Of a DNA stretch of 64,000 nt, positions 1-6,899 are shown one piece after another. Source of the DNA: CAYMSO01 sp964393185. Lineage in GTDB: Bacteria > Patescibacteriota > Dojkabacteria > J137. A program made the position numbers and the translations under genes. The notes beneath the pieces are model-generated. The model ran no database searches, was not told the DNA's origin, and saw only the letters and a program-made list of their open reading frames with translations. Numbering within the stretch: position 1 is the stretch's first letter; every line of letters starts with the position of its first letter. Location of the stretch: positions 62,001-126,000 of the forward strand of contig CAYMSO010000001.1 in NCBI GenBank assembly GCA_964393185.1, read 5' to 3'.

Positions 1-145
1 AATATTAACATTAACAATTGTTTTGTTTGCAATATTTAGCTTTACCGGAAGAAGGCTTAGTGTATGGGAAGGTTATATATTGCTTGCTAGTTATGCTAGT
101 TTCATTATTACAGAATTATCTATTGTAATCTTGAATGTAGATTGA
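1..145 (+). CDS. Ca2+/Na+ exchanger (CaCA family), C-terminal end
   Basis: The reading frame beginning at base 2 is open from the window edge to a TGA at 143-145 and gives about 47 residues. It ends in a hydrophobic segment preceded by GRRLSVWEGYILLASYASF, which matches the last-helix signature (basic residues, then EG and a hydrophobic run with Tyr) of sodium/calcium exchanger family membrane proteins such as YrbG. Only the last one or two membrane helices are visible, so the family call rests on a short stretch. It converges on proS. Confidence 0.55.
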   Translation, partial: ILTLTIVLFAIFSFTGRRLSVWEGYILLASYASFIITELSIVILNVD

Positions 146-150
146 TTTTC

Positions 151-181
151 GTAGTAGAGATGCATAAGCATCTACTACTAC
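151..181. repeat. REP-like palindrome between convergent genes
   Basis: The core AGATGC-ATAA-GCATCT is a perfect hairpin, and the flanks GTAGTAG and CTACTAC extend the symmetry with a small offset. It lies between the exchanger gene and proS, whose 3' ends converge here, so it could also act as a terminator. The GTAGAGA start resembles the palindrome inside the transposase gene at 2027-2055, which suggests a dispersed REP family. Confidence 0.55.
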
Positions 182-197
182 AATTACATTTGAGAAT

Positions 198-1436
198 TTA
201 TTTAATTAACTTCAGAAGTTCAGTTTCGTTAATGATCTTAGCTTCATTCTCGGATCTTTTTTTTATTTCAAAATTATCTCCAGTTCTTTCCGAAATTACA
301 ACTCTAAATGGAATTCCAATCAAATCAGCATCTGTAAATTTTTCTCCAGGTCTGGTCTCGATTCTATCATCCCATAATGTTTCAATACCCATTGAGTTGA
401 GTTTATTATACAATTTATCAGCTTTTTTAAATGACTCATCATCTTCTGATTTTGCAATGCTAATTAGATGGACTCGAAAAGGTGCAACACTCTCTGGCCA
501 GATAATTCCATTTTCGTCGTTATGTTTTTCTACAATAACTCCCATTAGTCTGGAAATTCCAATGCCGTAGCACCCCATAACTCCGCGGGTAAAACCTCCA
601 TCTGTAGTAGAAATTTTTATATCGAATGCTTCTTGATATTTTGTTCCAAGGTCAAAAACATTGCCAACTTCGGAGGCGCGTCCCAGCTTTAACTTTCCAG
701 AATTATCAGGAGACAAGTCGTTTTCTTTTAAATCTGTGATTTCTGTATTAATACAATAATTTGAATTTTCGCTGTATAAAATATCGTCCTCGCCTGCATC
801 AGTCAAAACCATAAATTCGTACGAGATTTTTTGTGAAAAAGCTCCTCCAGAAGCTTCGGTAACTTTTGCAACTAGCCCGCAACGTTCGTAAATTTTTATA
901 TACGCTTCTTTTGCAGTCGCATAGAATTTTTCAAATTCTTCTTGAGTGGCATGCAGGCTGTACATATCTTTCATTAAAAATTCTCTGCCACGCATAATTC
1001 CAGATTTTGCTCTGAGTTCGTCTCTAAATTTCCAACCGATCTGATAAATTAAAAATGGGAGGTTATCATTAGAGTTAAAATATTCTTTAATTAAAGGTGT
1101 TACAACCTCTTCCTCGCTTTGACCAAGTGCATAATCTTTTTCTGTTCTACTCTTTATCTTAAAAAGCACATCAACCAATTCCCATCCACCAGTTTGTCTC
1201 CAGTTTTCCGATGGATGCAGCATTGGCATTAAAACCTCTTGTCCACCAATATTATTCATTTCTTCTCGCACAATATTGCTGATTTTATTTAAAACTCTAA
1301 GTCCCAGAGGTAAATATGTATAAGCTCCAGCCATCAGCTGGTTTACAAATCCAGCTTTGGTTAAGAGTGTTGCGTTAACCGTATCGAACGTGGCAGATGT
1401 TTTTTTTGTTTTAGCAAATATTTTTGAATATTTCAT
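198..1436 (-). CDS. proS: Prolyl-tRNA synthetase lacking the INS editing domain
   Basis: This class II synthetase charges tRNA-Pro with proline. Visible landmarks are the motif 1 region (LPLGLRVLNKISNIVREEM, about 42-60), motif 2 (FRDELRAKSGIMRGREFLMKD, about 137-157 in two parts), the TEASGGAF loop near 193-200, the motif 3 glycine-rich YGIGISRL and a C-terminal anticodon-binding domain. At 412 residues it is far shorter than the usual bacterial ProRS of about 570. The editing insertion normally found between the equivalents of NYCINTEI and KLGRASEVG is replaced by a linker of about 20 residues (230-250). It is the last gene of a T-box-led unit, after a RAYT gene and a CsaA-like gene. Without INS it should not clear Ala-tRNA-Pro in cis (family knowledge). 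Confidence 0.96.
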   Translation of the reverse strand: MKYSKIFAKTKKTSATFDTVNATLLTKAGFVNQLMAGAYTYLPLGLRVLNKISNIVREEMNNIGGQEVLMPMLHPSENWRQTGGWELVDVLFKIKSRTEKDYALGQSEEEVVTPLIKEYFNSNDNLPFLIYQIGWKFRDELRAKSGIMRGREFLMKDMYSLHATQEEFEKFYATAKEAYIKIYERCGLVAKVTEASGGAFSQKISYEFMVLTDAGEDDILYSENSNYCINTEITDLKENDLSPDNSGKLKLGRASEVGNVFDLGTKYQEAFDIKISTTDGGFTRGVMGCYGIGISRLMGVIVEKHNDENGIIWPESVAPFRVHLISIAKSEDDESFKKADKLYNKLNSMGIETLWDDRIETRPGEKFTDADLIGIPFRVVISERTGDNFEIKKRSENEAKIINETELLKLIK

Positions 1437-1476
1437 AATTTAAAAATAATAGTTAGTAATTAAACAAAATTATATT

Positions 1477-1809
1477 TCAATACATTCTACCCCCGAGGGG
1501 CGCATTTTTTGATGGGTGTATTAGAATAACTTCACCATTTTCGTCAGGAACACCTAGGGTTAAAACCTCGGACATAAATGATCCAATTTGTTTTGAAGGA
1601 AAATTAACTACAGCTAAAACCAATTTATCAATCAAATCTTGTTTTGAATAATTTTTGGTTATTTGTGCCGAAGATTTTTTTATACCAATTTCTTTGCCAA
1701 AATCTATTTTTAATTTGTATGCAGGTTTTCTGGCTTCCGGAAAATCCAGAACCTCAATTATCTTACCTACACGTATATCTATTTTTTGAAAATCGTCTAG
1801 TGTTATCAT
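1477..1809 (-). CDS. csaA: CsaA-like tRNA-binding OB-fold protein
   Basis: This 110-residue protein is the size of CsaA and of the tRNA-binding domain found at the C terminus of MetRS and in Trbp111. The N terminus FQKIDIRVGKIIEVLDFPEARKP and the C-terminal SEVLTLGVPDENGEVILI are the conserved ends of this OB fold. Such proteins bind the outside corner of tRNA or act as a secretion-related chaperone. It sits 18 bases after the RAYT stop and about 40 bases before proS, in the same T-box-led unit, which favours a tRNA-related role here. No catalytic residues are expected. Confidence 0.88.
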   Translation of the reverse strand: MITLDDFQKIDIRVGKIIEVLDFPEARKPAYKLKIDFGKEIGIKKSSAQITKNYSKQDLIDKLVLAVVNFPSKQIGSFMSEVLTLGVPDENGEVILIHPSKNAPLGGRMY

Positions 1810-1827
1810 ATAAATTTATAATTTTTA

Positions 1828-2367
1828 TTAATCTTTAAAAAAGGCTAGTGGGTTATTATCTATATATTCACGAATACAAAACAATTCATTATCGTCTCTT
1901 ATTATTCTATCGAAATATCGTGGCTGCCACGTAAAATATTTTTTTCCTTTCAAATTGTTGATTCCTCTAGCAGAAAATGATTTAAATGCCCTTACCATTT
2001 CTGATAGCCCATGAAATTTTCCAACAGTAGAGACAGGTTTTAAACCTGTCTCTACATTCTGGCTTGTATTACAAAATATTTCCTCCCGATTTTTTATTCT
2101 AATTATAAAATGTACATGGGTAGGCATTATTTGAAATGCATCTAATTCACAATTAATATAATGATTTGGCAAATCCTCCCAACATTTTCTGACAATTTTG
2201 CCTGATTCATTTTCAATAAATTTATTGTCAATAATCTTTCCAAAATATTCTTTTTGGTTTTTTGTGCATATAGTTATAAAATAAAATCCCGGTGTAGCGT
2301 AATCAAAATTTTCCTTTCTAATTGATTTAATTCTATATTTATTTTTGAATAAAATTTTTTCTTTCAT
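1828..2367 (-). CDS. REP-associated tyrosine transposase (RAYT, Y1/HUH family)
   Basis: The 179-residue protein has the marks of a TnpA-REP enzyme: GFYFITICTKNQ near the N terminus, the HUH motif as PTHVHFII (about 95-102), and a C-terminal tyrosine in REYIDNNPLAF. These single-strand transposases act on REP hairpins. A perfect REP-like palindrome sits in frame inside the gene and codes for ETGLKPVST between the HUH core and the second half. The ATG lies only about six bases beyond the T-box terminator U-run, so transcription would depend on proline status. The gene is intact; whether it is active or domesticated cannot be told from sequence. Confidence 0.92.
   Translation of the reverse strand: MKEKILFKNKYRIKSIRKENFDYATPGFYFITICTKNQKEYFGKIIDNKFIENESGKIVRKCWEDLPNHYINCELDAFQIMPTHVHFIIRIKNREEIFCNTSQNVETGLKPVSTVGKFHGLSEMVRAFKSFSARGINNLKGKKYFTWQPRYFDRIIRDDNELFCIREYIDNNPLAFFKD
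2027..2055. repeat. 29-base perfect palindrome inside the RAYT gene
   Basis: Two 14-base arms, GTAGAGACAGGTTT and AAACCTGTCTCTAC, surround a single T. The element is read through in frame by the transposase gene and encodes a variable linker. The design (long GC-containing arms meeting at TTT and AAA around one base) is shared with the 33-base palindrome at 53572-53604, and the GTAGAGA end with the hairpin at 151-181. This is consistent with a REP sequence mobilised by RAYT enzymes. Confidence 0.75.
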
Positions 2368-2369
2368 AT

Positions 2370-2611
2370 AATAAAAACCTCACCCAAATAAACTCTTTCC
2401 TTACGGATGAATTTACAAGGGTGAGGTTTTCTCACGGTACCACCTTGTTTTCCTTAAATATTGCTATTTAAGGCTTAACAACCATCTATAATTAAAATGG
2501 TTTCTTGATTTTTCTGCCACAGTCAAGATTTCTGTGTTGGGTTATTCAATTGATTTCCCCAATCGCTATTTCTTATAGAAAGATAAGGTAGGAGCCTTAT
2601 CGTAACGAGCT
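2370..2611 (-). promoter_or_regulatory. T-box riboswitch of the proS operon with a very short Stem I
   Basis: On the minus strand the T-box AAGGTGGTACC (2436-2446) sits in a textbook antiterminator (2415-2448): helix ACAAGG/CCTTGT, bulge TGGTACC, helix GTGAG/CTCAC. The bulge TGGT complements an ACCA tRNA end. A Stem III-like hairpin CCTTAAAT/ATTTAAGG precedes it. The only Stem I candidate after the predicted start is GATAAGG-CTCCTA-CCTTATC (2582-2601), with CCT (Pro) followed by A in its loop (2589-2592). Conventional Stem I of about 100 nt is not seen. Uncharged tRNA-Pro should favour the antiterminator. The CCU specifier is inferred from the downstream ProRS. Confidence 0.9.
2373..2430 (-). 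terminator. Intrinsic terminator of the T-box leader
   Basis: Minus-strand AAAACCTCACCC (from 2419-2430) pairs with GGGTGAGGTTTTT (2373-2385), followed by a U-rich run and then the RAYT ATG. Its 5' arm overlaps the antiterminator 3' half, so the two structures exclude each other. Confidence 0.93.
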
Positions 2612-2617
2612 ATACTG

Positions 2618-2646
2618 ATTATACTAATTGTTCTCCAACGGGGCAA
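2618..2646 (-). promoter_or_regulatory. Promoter of the proS T-box leader
   Basis: Minus strand -35 TTGCCC (2641-2646), 17-base spacer and -10 TATAAT (2618-2623). The expected start near 2611 leaves fewer than ten bases before the short Stem I hairpin, which is the main argument that no long Stem I is transcribed. Confidence 0.75.
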
Positions 2647-2662
2647 ATTTTTGTCATATAAA

Positions 2663-3541
2663 TTACACGAGTAATTCTAATAGTATCTCTTGTGCCAAAT
2701 TTGCTGTTTTGTTGTCGATGTCTTTCTGCGGGTTCAGCTCTACAAGGTCAATGCTTAGGCTTTGGGCAGTACTTTTTATTAATTTAAGGATTGGCCAGAT
2801 ATCATCTTTTACTAAACCTTTCTTAGCAACAATGCCTGTTCCAGGAGCTATTGTTTGATCAAACGCATCTACATCTATACCTAAATGTATATGATTGTAC
2901 GATTTAATAAAATTTATTAATTCTCTAGAAACTTTTTCCTTATAGCCTCTTAAATCATATGTATCGTATGTGCTTATTTTATATCTTTTTATAAAGTTTA
3001 CTTCGGCTTCTTCAAGATCGAGATTCCCAATATAAATTAGATTCTTTGGATTGCATTTTTCAGGGAATAGTTGATTGATTGGTTCAAAATCAAATTTTGA
3101 AAATACTGGTTTTAAATACATACCATGGAAATTTCCCGATGGGCTAGTAGAAACATCATGTATATCTCCATGAGAATCTATTTGAATAAATCCTATGTTG
3201 GTACCGAATCTTTTTATGTCCATTATTATTGTACTTAGCGAAATGGAATGATCTCCGCCAAGATTAATTTGAGTATCATTGGAATCTATTGAACTAGCCA
3301 TAAAATCAACAGCGTGCAGGGTTTGTTGGTAAAATGTATCTAGATATAGTTGCTGTGATATTTCTTCTGGTTTAATAAAAGTAAAATTATATACTTTAAA
3401 ATTATCTAGTTTGCTTAAGAATTCCGGCTGTAATATTGCTGCAGGGCCGTTTTCCACGCCAATGTTTTTATCTGTTGTTCCATTGGGAAAGTTGTATAGA
3501 CCAAGCCTGGAATTTAGTGCAAATATTTTTATATTTTTCAT
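2663..3541 (-). CDS. Arginase/agmatinase-family ureohydrolase
   Basis: The 292-residue protein keeps the manganese-ligand motifs of the ureohydrolase superfamily in order: GGDHSIS (about 95), DSHGDIHD (about 123-130) and GIDVDAFDQTIAPGTG (about 222-237). The usual DAH of the second motif is DSH here and the last motif has DQ where DP is common. The family hydrolyses guanidino groups of arginine, agmatine or formiminoglutamate; which substrate applies cannot be read. It is a single gene, divergent from the phosphotransferase gene at 3615, and its stop lies beside the -35 of the proS promoter. Confidence 0.9.
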   Translation of the reverse strand: MKNIKIFALNSRLGLYNFPNGTTDKNIGVENGPAAILQPEFLSKLDNFKVYNFTFIKPEEISQQLYLDTFYQQTLHAVDFMASSIDSNDTQINLGGDHSISLSTIIMDIKRFGTNIGFIQIDSHGDIHDVSTSPSGNFHGMYLKPVFSKFDFEPINQLFPEKCNPKNLIYIGNLDLEEAEVNFIKRYKISTYDTYDLRGYKEKVSRELINFIKSYNHIHLGIDVDAFDQTIAPGTGIVAKKGLVKDDIWPILKLIKSTAQSLSIDLVELNPQKDIDNKTANLAQEILLELLV

Positions 3542-3614
3542 AACTTGAGTGAGGTTAATCTTTTTTAGAATAAATGTTAATATGAACTCTGTAAATATTT
3601 TTTAATAATTTATT

Positions 3615-4349
3615 GTGGAATATAGTAATTTTACAAAGTTAAAAGCCTTTTTGGTTCATGTATATACTGGTGCAGGTGGTATTATTGGTATGTGGGCATT
3701 AGTCGCTGTTTTTAACCAGGATTTAAACAAAGCATTTTTGCTTTTTATGATCACTATGATTATTGATTCTACAGATGGAACTTTGGCCAGGAGGTTAAAT
3801 ATTAAAGAAGTATTACCTCAGTATAACGGAGCTACACTTGATAATGTTGTGGACATGCTAACATTTGCCTGGATTCCGTTATTAATAATTTATAGCTTGA
3901 ATGTTCTTCCCGATAATATATGGTTAATAGTACCAGCTATAGCAGCTATGTACGCTTACACTCAAGAAAATATGAAAACAGAGGATGGATTTTTTCTAGG
4001 CTTTCCAACGTATTGGAATGTTGTGGCTCTTTACCTTTATTTATTCAAACCTGGTGAAGAAATTTCTTTAGGTATAATACTTTTATTTTCTCTTCTATCT
4101 TTTGTGCCAACAAGATATTTATATCCAAGCAAGAATTATTATATGTGGAAGGTAACTTGGACTTTAGGAGCAATATGGTTTGGTGTTACCACGTACATTC
4201 TTGCTCAAGATGAGATAAATAGAAACTTGAGCTATATATCTCTTTTTTATCCTTTATACTACTTGGTAATGAGTTTTTACGTAGAATTTAGATACAGATT
4301 TACCAAGGATTTTAGAAAGGATAAGGCGAAGCTAGCTTTAGCAGAATAA
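3615..4349 (+). CDS. CDP-alcohol phosphatidyltransferase, phosphatidylcholine synthase-like
   Basis: A 244-residue polytopic membrane protein with a GTG start. The CDP-alcohol phosphotransferase signature is seen as DSTDGTLARRLNIKEVLP followed by NGATLDNVVDMLTF (about 56-90), giving the DG-AR-G-D-D metal and substrate residues. The spacing between AR and G and the N-terminal VHVYTGAGG resemble bacterial phosphatidylcholine synthase (Pcs), which condenses choline with CDP-diacylglycerol. The choline specificity is inference from this resemblance; another head group is possible. It stands alone between arginase and the NTR-domain gene. Confidence 0.7.
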   Translation: MEYSNFTKLKAFLVHVYTGAGGIIGMWALVAVFNQDLNKAFLLFMITMIIDSTDGTLARRLNIKEVLPQYNGATLDNVVDMLTFAWIPLLIIYSLNVLPDNIWLIVPAIAAMYAYTQENMKTEDGFFLGFPTYWNVVALYLYLFKPGEEISLGIILLFSLLSFVPTRYLYPSKNYYMWKVTWTLGAIWFGVTTYILAQDEINRNLSYISLFYPLYYLVMSFYVEFRYRFTKDFRKDKAKLALAE

Positions 4350-4430
4350 GTATTGTTGGTAGAAATCTTTTTTAGATAGTTGTAACATAAAAATATACAT
4401 AATAGTAATTTAAATTTTAGTTACTTCTAT

Positions 4431-5072
4431 ATGAGAAAGGTGTTGTTATCTTTTTCTTTTGTCGTTCTCCTGTTCTCTCTTGGCGCGAAGAATGTTATAG
4501 CTTGTAGTTGTATCCCACCTAAAGAGCCGCGCGAAGCAATGGCAGATGCGGCTGCAGTATTTAGAGGAGTGGTAACTGAATCTACAAGGGAAGATATTTT
4601 GAGGGAAGGATTCGAAACTACTACAGATCCGTATGTGGCAACATTTAGCGTTTCTACCGTTTGGAAAGGTGATGTGGCAAGCACTGCGGAAGTTTCTACA
4701 GCACTAGAATCTGCGAGTTGTGGATTTAATTTCGAGATTGATAAAGAATACATTGTTTATGCATGGGAAGGCGAAAGTGGAAATTTAGAAACTGGGTTAT
4801 GTTCACGAACTGCTTTAATTACAGATGCAACAGAGGATCTTGAAGAATTAGGAAATGGCAATGAACCTGGTTCGAACGTAGTTGACTCACAAAATGGTGA
4901 TTCTGAAGATAGTGAAGAAAATACAGATGAAGAAGATAGCAATAATTATCTACTAATTGGTGCTGGAGCACTAATCGCAATCATACTTATAGTTGTAGTA
5001 TTATCGTTGCTGAACAAAAATAAAACAGATAATCAAGGGCTAAACTTACGGGAGAGAAATCAAAATATGTAA
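4431..5072 (+). CDS. Surface protein with NTR/TIMP-like domain and C-terminal anchor
   Basis: Residues 1-24 form a signal peptide ending before CSCIPP. The mature protein starts with the CSC pattern typical of netrin/TIMP-like domains and continues to further cysteines in SASCGFNF and GLCSRTA, with KEYIVYAW between, as in that fold. An acidic Ser/Glu/Asp linker (about 140-170) leads to a single membrane helix (YLLIGAGALIAIILIVVVLS) and a short basic tail, so the domain is displayed outside the cell. Function in bacteria is unknown. Its 3' end converges on pheA across a shared terminator. Confidence 0.75.
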   Translation: MRKVLLSFSFVVLLFSLGAKNVIACSCIPPKEPREAMADAAAVFRGVVTESTREDILREGFETTTDPYVATFSVSTVWKGDVASTAEVSTALESASCGFNFEIDKEYIVYAWEGESGNLETGLCSRTALITDATEDLEELGNGNEPGSNVVDSQNGDSEDSEENTDEEDSNNYLLIGAGALIAIILIVVVLSLLNKNKTDNQGLNLRERNQNM

Positions 5073-5108
5073 CAAATACATTTTGTTCCGTTATAAATAT
5101 TTCTCCGA

Positions 5109-5141
5109 AGCAGGGGTTTTTCCGTTGGAAAAACCCCTGCT
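5109..5141. terminator. Bidirectional terminator between NTR gene and pheA
   Basis: The arms AGCAGGGGTTTTTCC and GGAAAAACCCCTGCT surround a three-base loop. The T-runs inside each arm allow use in either direction between the two convergent genes. Confidence 0.85.
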
Positions 5142-5150
5142 TGTTCAATA

Positions 5151-5978
5151 TTACGTATTAATGTATTCTCCCTTCTTGTACGTGCCGAGAATTTTTAGGT
5201 GTCTTACGTACGATGTAAGTTCTTTAAGTGCGTTTTGGAGTTTTTCTTCTTGTTCACCAGCCAATACGTCTACATAAAATCTATATTCCCAGTCTGTATC
5301 GAGTATGGGTCTACTTTCTATTTTTGTTAATGCTATATTTCGATCAGCAAAGCATCTAAGCGATTTATATAACGAGCCAGCTTCTTCTCCTAGTTCAAAC
5401 TGAATTGTAGTTTTGTCCGCATCTTTTGATGTATGGTTATTTTTACTAAGTACAAAAAACCTTGTATAGTTCTTGCTATTTTCGTGAATGTTCTCGCTAA
5501 TAATATTCATATCGTAGATTTCTGCAGCGAATCTACTTGCTGCTGCCCCTGCCGTTTGGTCATTAGAATTTTTAATAAATTCCACAGAGCCAGCGGTATC
5601 GGGATACTCTATTGCTTTTATTTGTGGGTGTTCTTTAAGAAATTTCTTTATTTGATTTAATCCTACTGGATGAGAATATATAGTAGTTATATCTTCAAAT
5701 TTAGTGTCTTTGAAAGATATTAAATGAAAAGCAATTTTTAAATAAACCTCGCCAATTACATGAAAACCATAGTTAGATAAATTATCATAATTTTGATAAA
5801 CAGATCCATGTGTAGAATTCTCTATTGGTACAACAATATATTTAGCATTATCATTTTTCAGGTCATCAAAAACTTCGGTGAATGTATCTCTTTGCAAAAG
5901 TTCAATTTTATTGCCAAAGTACGAGTTTGCTGCAATGTGTGAATAAGATCCTAGCTTCCCTTGAATTGAGATAATCAT
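5151..5978 (-). CDS. pheA: Prephenate dehydratase with ACT domain
   Basis: The enzyme converts prephenate to phenylpyruvate for phenylalanine synthesis. GKLGSYSHIAANSYFG at the N terminus, VVPIENSTHGSV (about 49-60) and the NYTRFFVLS strand (about 165-174) with the preceding Thr-containing segment are prephenate dehydratase hallmarks. Residues about 190-270 form an ACT domain containing LTKIESRP, the motif linked with phenylalanine feedback binding. At 275 residues it is the usual monofunctional size, without chorismate mutase. It is the last gene in the leftward unit that begins with the Asn leader peptide, and lies 13 bases after the preceding gene. No other aromatic pathway genes are in the window. 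Confidence 0.95.
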   Translation of the reverse strand: MIISIQGKLGSYSHIAANSYFGNKIELLQRDTFTEVFDDLKNDNAKYIVVPIENSTHGSVYQNYDNLSNYGFHVIGEVYLKIAFHLISFKDTKFEDITTIYSHPVGLNQIKKFLKEHPQIKAIEYPDTAGSVEFIKNSNDQTAGAAASRFAAEIYDMNIISENIHENSKNYTRFFVLSKNNHTSKDADKTTIQFELGEEAGSLYKSLRCFADRNIALTKIESRPILDTDWEYRFYVDVLAGEQEEKLQNALKELTSYVRHLKILGTYKKGEYINT

Positions 5979-5991
5979 TTTTATATTATTT

Positions 5992-6429
5992 TTACTTGAA
6001 CGAATTATTTTTATTATCTATAACATCTCCATTTATATCTAATGCAAATGGACTTGTCAAAGAGATTGTCCGATTTCTGTTAAAGCCATTAACAAAGTAG
6101 CTGCATACATCAATTAGGTAGCCATTATAATTATCTGAAAATTGTGAACGAATATTTAAAACAAAACCTTCTTTTCGAAGTAACTCTGTATGCAAATAGT
6201 CTCTGTGAGTTAGTCTTAATGTAAAGTGATAATTAATATTTTCATCAATTACTTCAAAATCTTCTTGAGTTAAGGAATAACCTTCTCCGACTTCACCTTT
6301 GGATTGAGATCTGATAATTTCCCCAACAGTATTTGTCATTTTTTGTACTTTTGCTTCAATCGCTTGATTTAATTGCTTGTCTAAAGGTAACATAGTATTG
6401 AATAATAAGGAAATCAATTTTACCATCAA
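5992..6429 (-). CDS. Hypothetical protein, 145 aa
   Basis: Not recognised. The predicted protein is soluble and mixed alpha/beta, with no clear motif or signal peptide. The first dozen residues are hydrophobic and a second Met (MLPLDKQ, residue 13) may be the true start, since the upstream gene ends 45 bases earlier and no strong ribosome site decides between them. It lies between the 140-residue gene and pheA in the asnS unit, so it is probably co-transcribed under the Asn attenuator. Confidence 0.6.
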   Translation of the reverse strand: MMVKLISLLFNTMLPLDKQLNQAIEAKVQKMTNTVGEIIRSQSKGEVGEGYSLTQEDFEVIDENINYHFTLRLTHRDYLHTELLRKEGFVLNIRSQFSDNYNGYLIDVCSYFVNGFNRNRTISLTSPFALDINGDVIDNKNNSFK

Positions 6430-6474
6430 GATTGCAAATTGGCAAAAAATGGCGACTCGCTATATTTCTTGGAT

Positions 6475-6897
6475 TTAGAATGTTTCAGAGACTTCGCCTA
6501 CAATTTTTTTTACAATCCTTAACCCGAGTTCAGAAATTGTATTGAATTGTAGTCTTCTATTCTGTAATTCAAATTTAAGAAGAAAATAGTTAGTTGGAGA
6601 AACCTCTCCATCAGAATTTTTGCTAAAAGCTACAGGAATTAGAGTTATATTGTTAGGGTTTAGCAACTCTCCTTTCCTAACCTCTGATAATAAATCTTGT
6701 GTTGATTCATTAAAAGCTTGACTGTAATCAATCATGTCTACTAGTCCAATATTTATTGGTATCGCAATTTGACAGACTCTACGTTGTTCCAATTTATTGT
6801 CAAAAATCCGTATCTCCACAGCACATTCTGTTCCATTAAAGGTAGAAATAGTTTCTTCTTGTGATGATACTTTTTCAAAAACACTTTCCTCTGCCAC
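6475..6897 (-). CDS. Hypothetical protein, 140 aa
   Basis: Not recognised. The protein begins MAEESVFEKVSSQEET and looks soluble and beta-rich, with no cysteine pairs beyond two single Cys and no membrane segment. The start codon is two bases downstream of the asnS stop codon, which indicates translational coupling and co-expression with asnS. No function can be given from sequence. Confidence 0.65.
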   Translation of the reverse strand: MAEESVFEKVSSQEETISTFNGTECAVEIRIFDNKLEQRRVCQIAIPINIGLVDMIDYSQAFNESTQDLLSEVRKGELLNPNNITLIPVAFSKNSDGEVSPTNYFLLKFELQNRRLQFNTISELGLRIVKKIVGEVSETF

Positions 6898-6899
6898 TC

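Noticed and set aside
2618..2646. Conventional long Stem I of the T-box using GTTGG/CCAAC and CAATT/AATTG pairings
   Set aside because: These pairings would need RNA upstream of the predicted start, within the promoter, and place no Pro codon in the specifier position.
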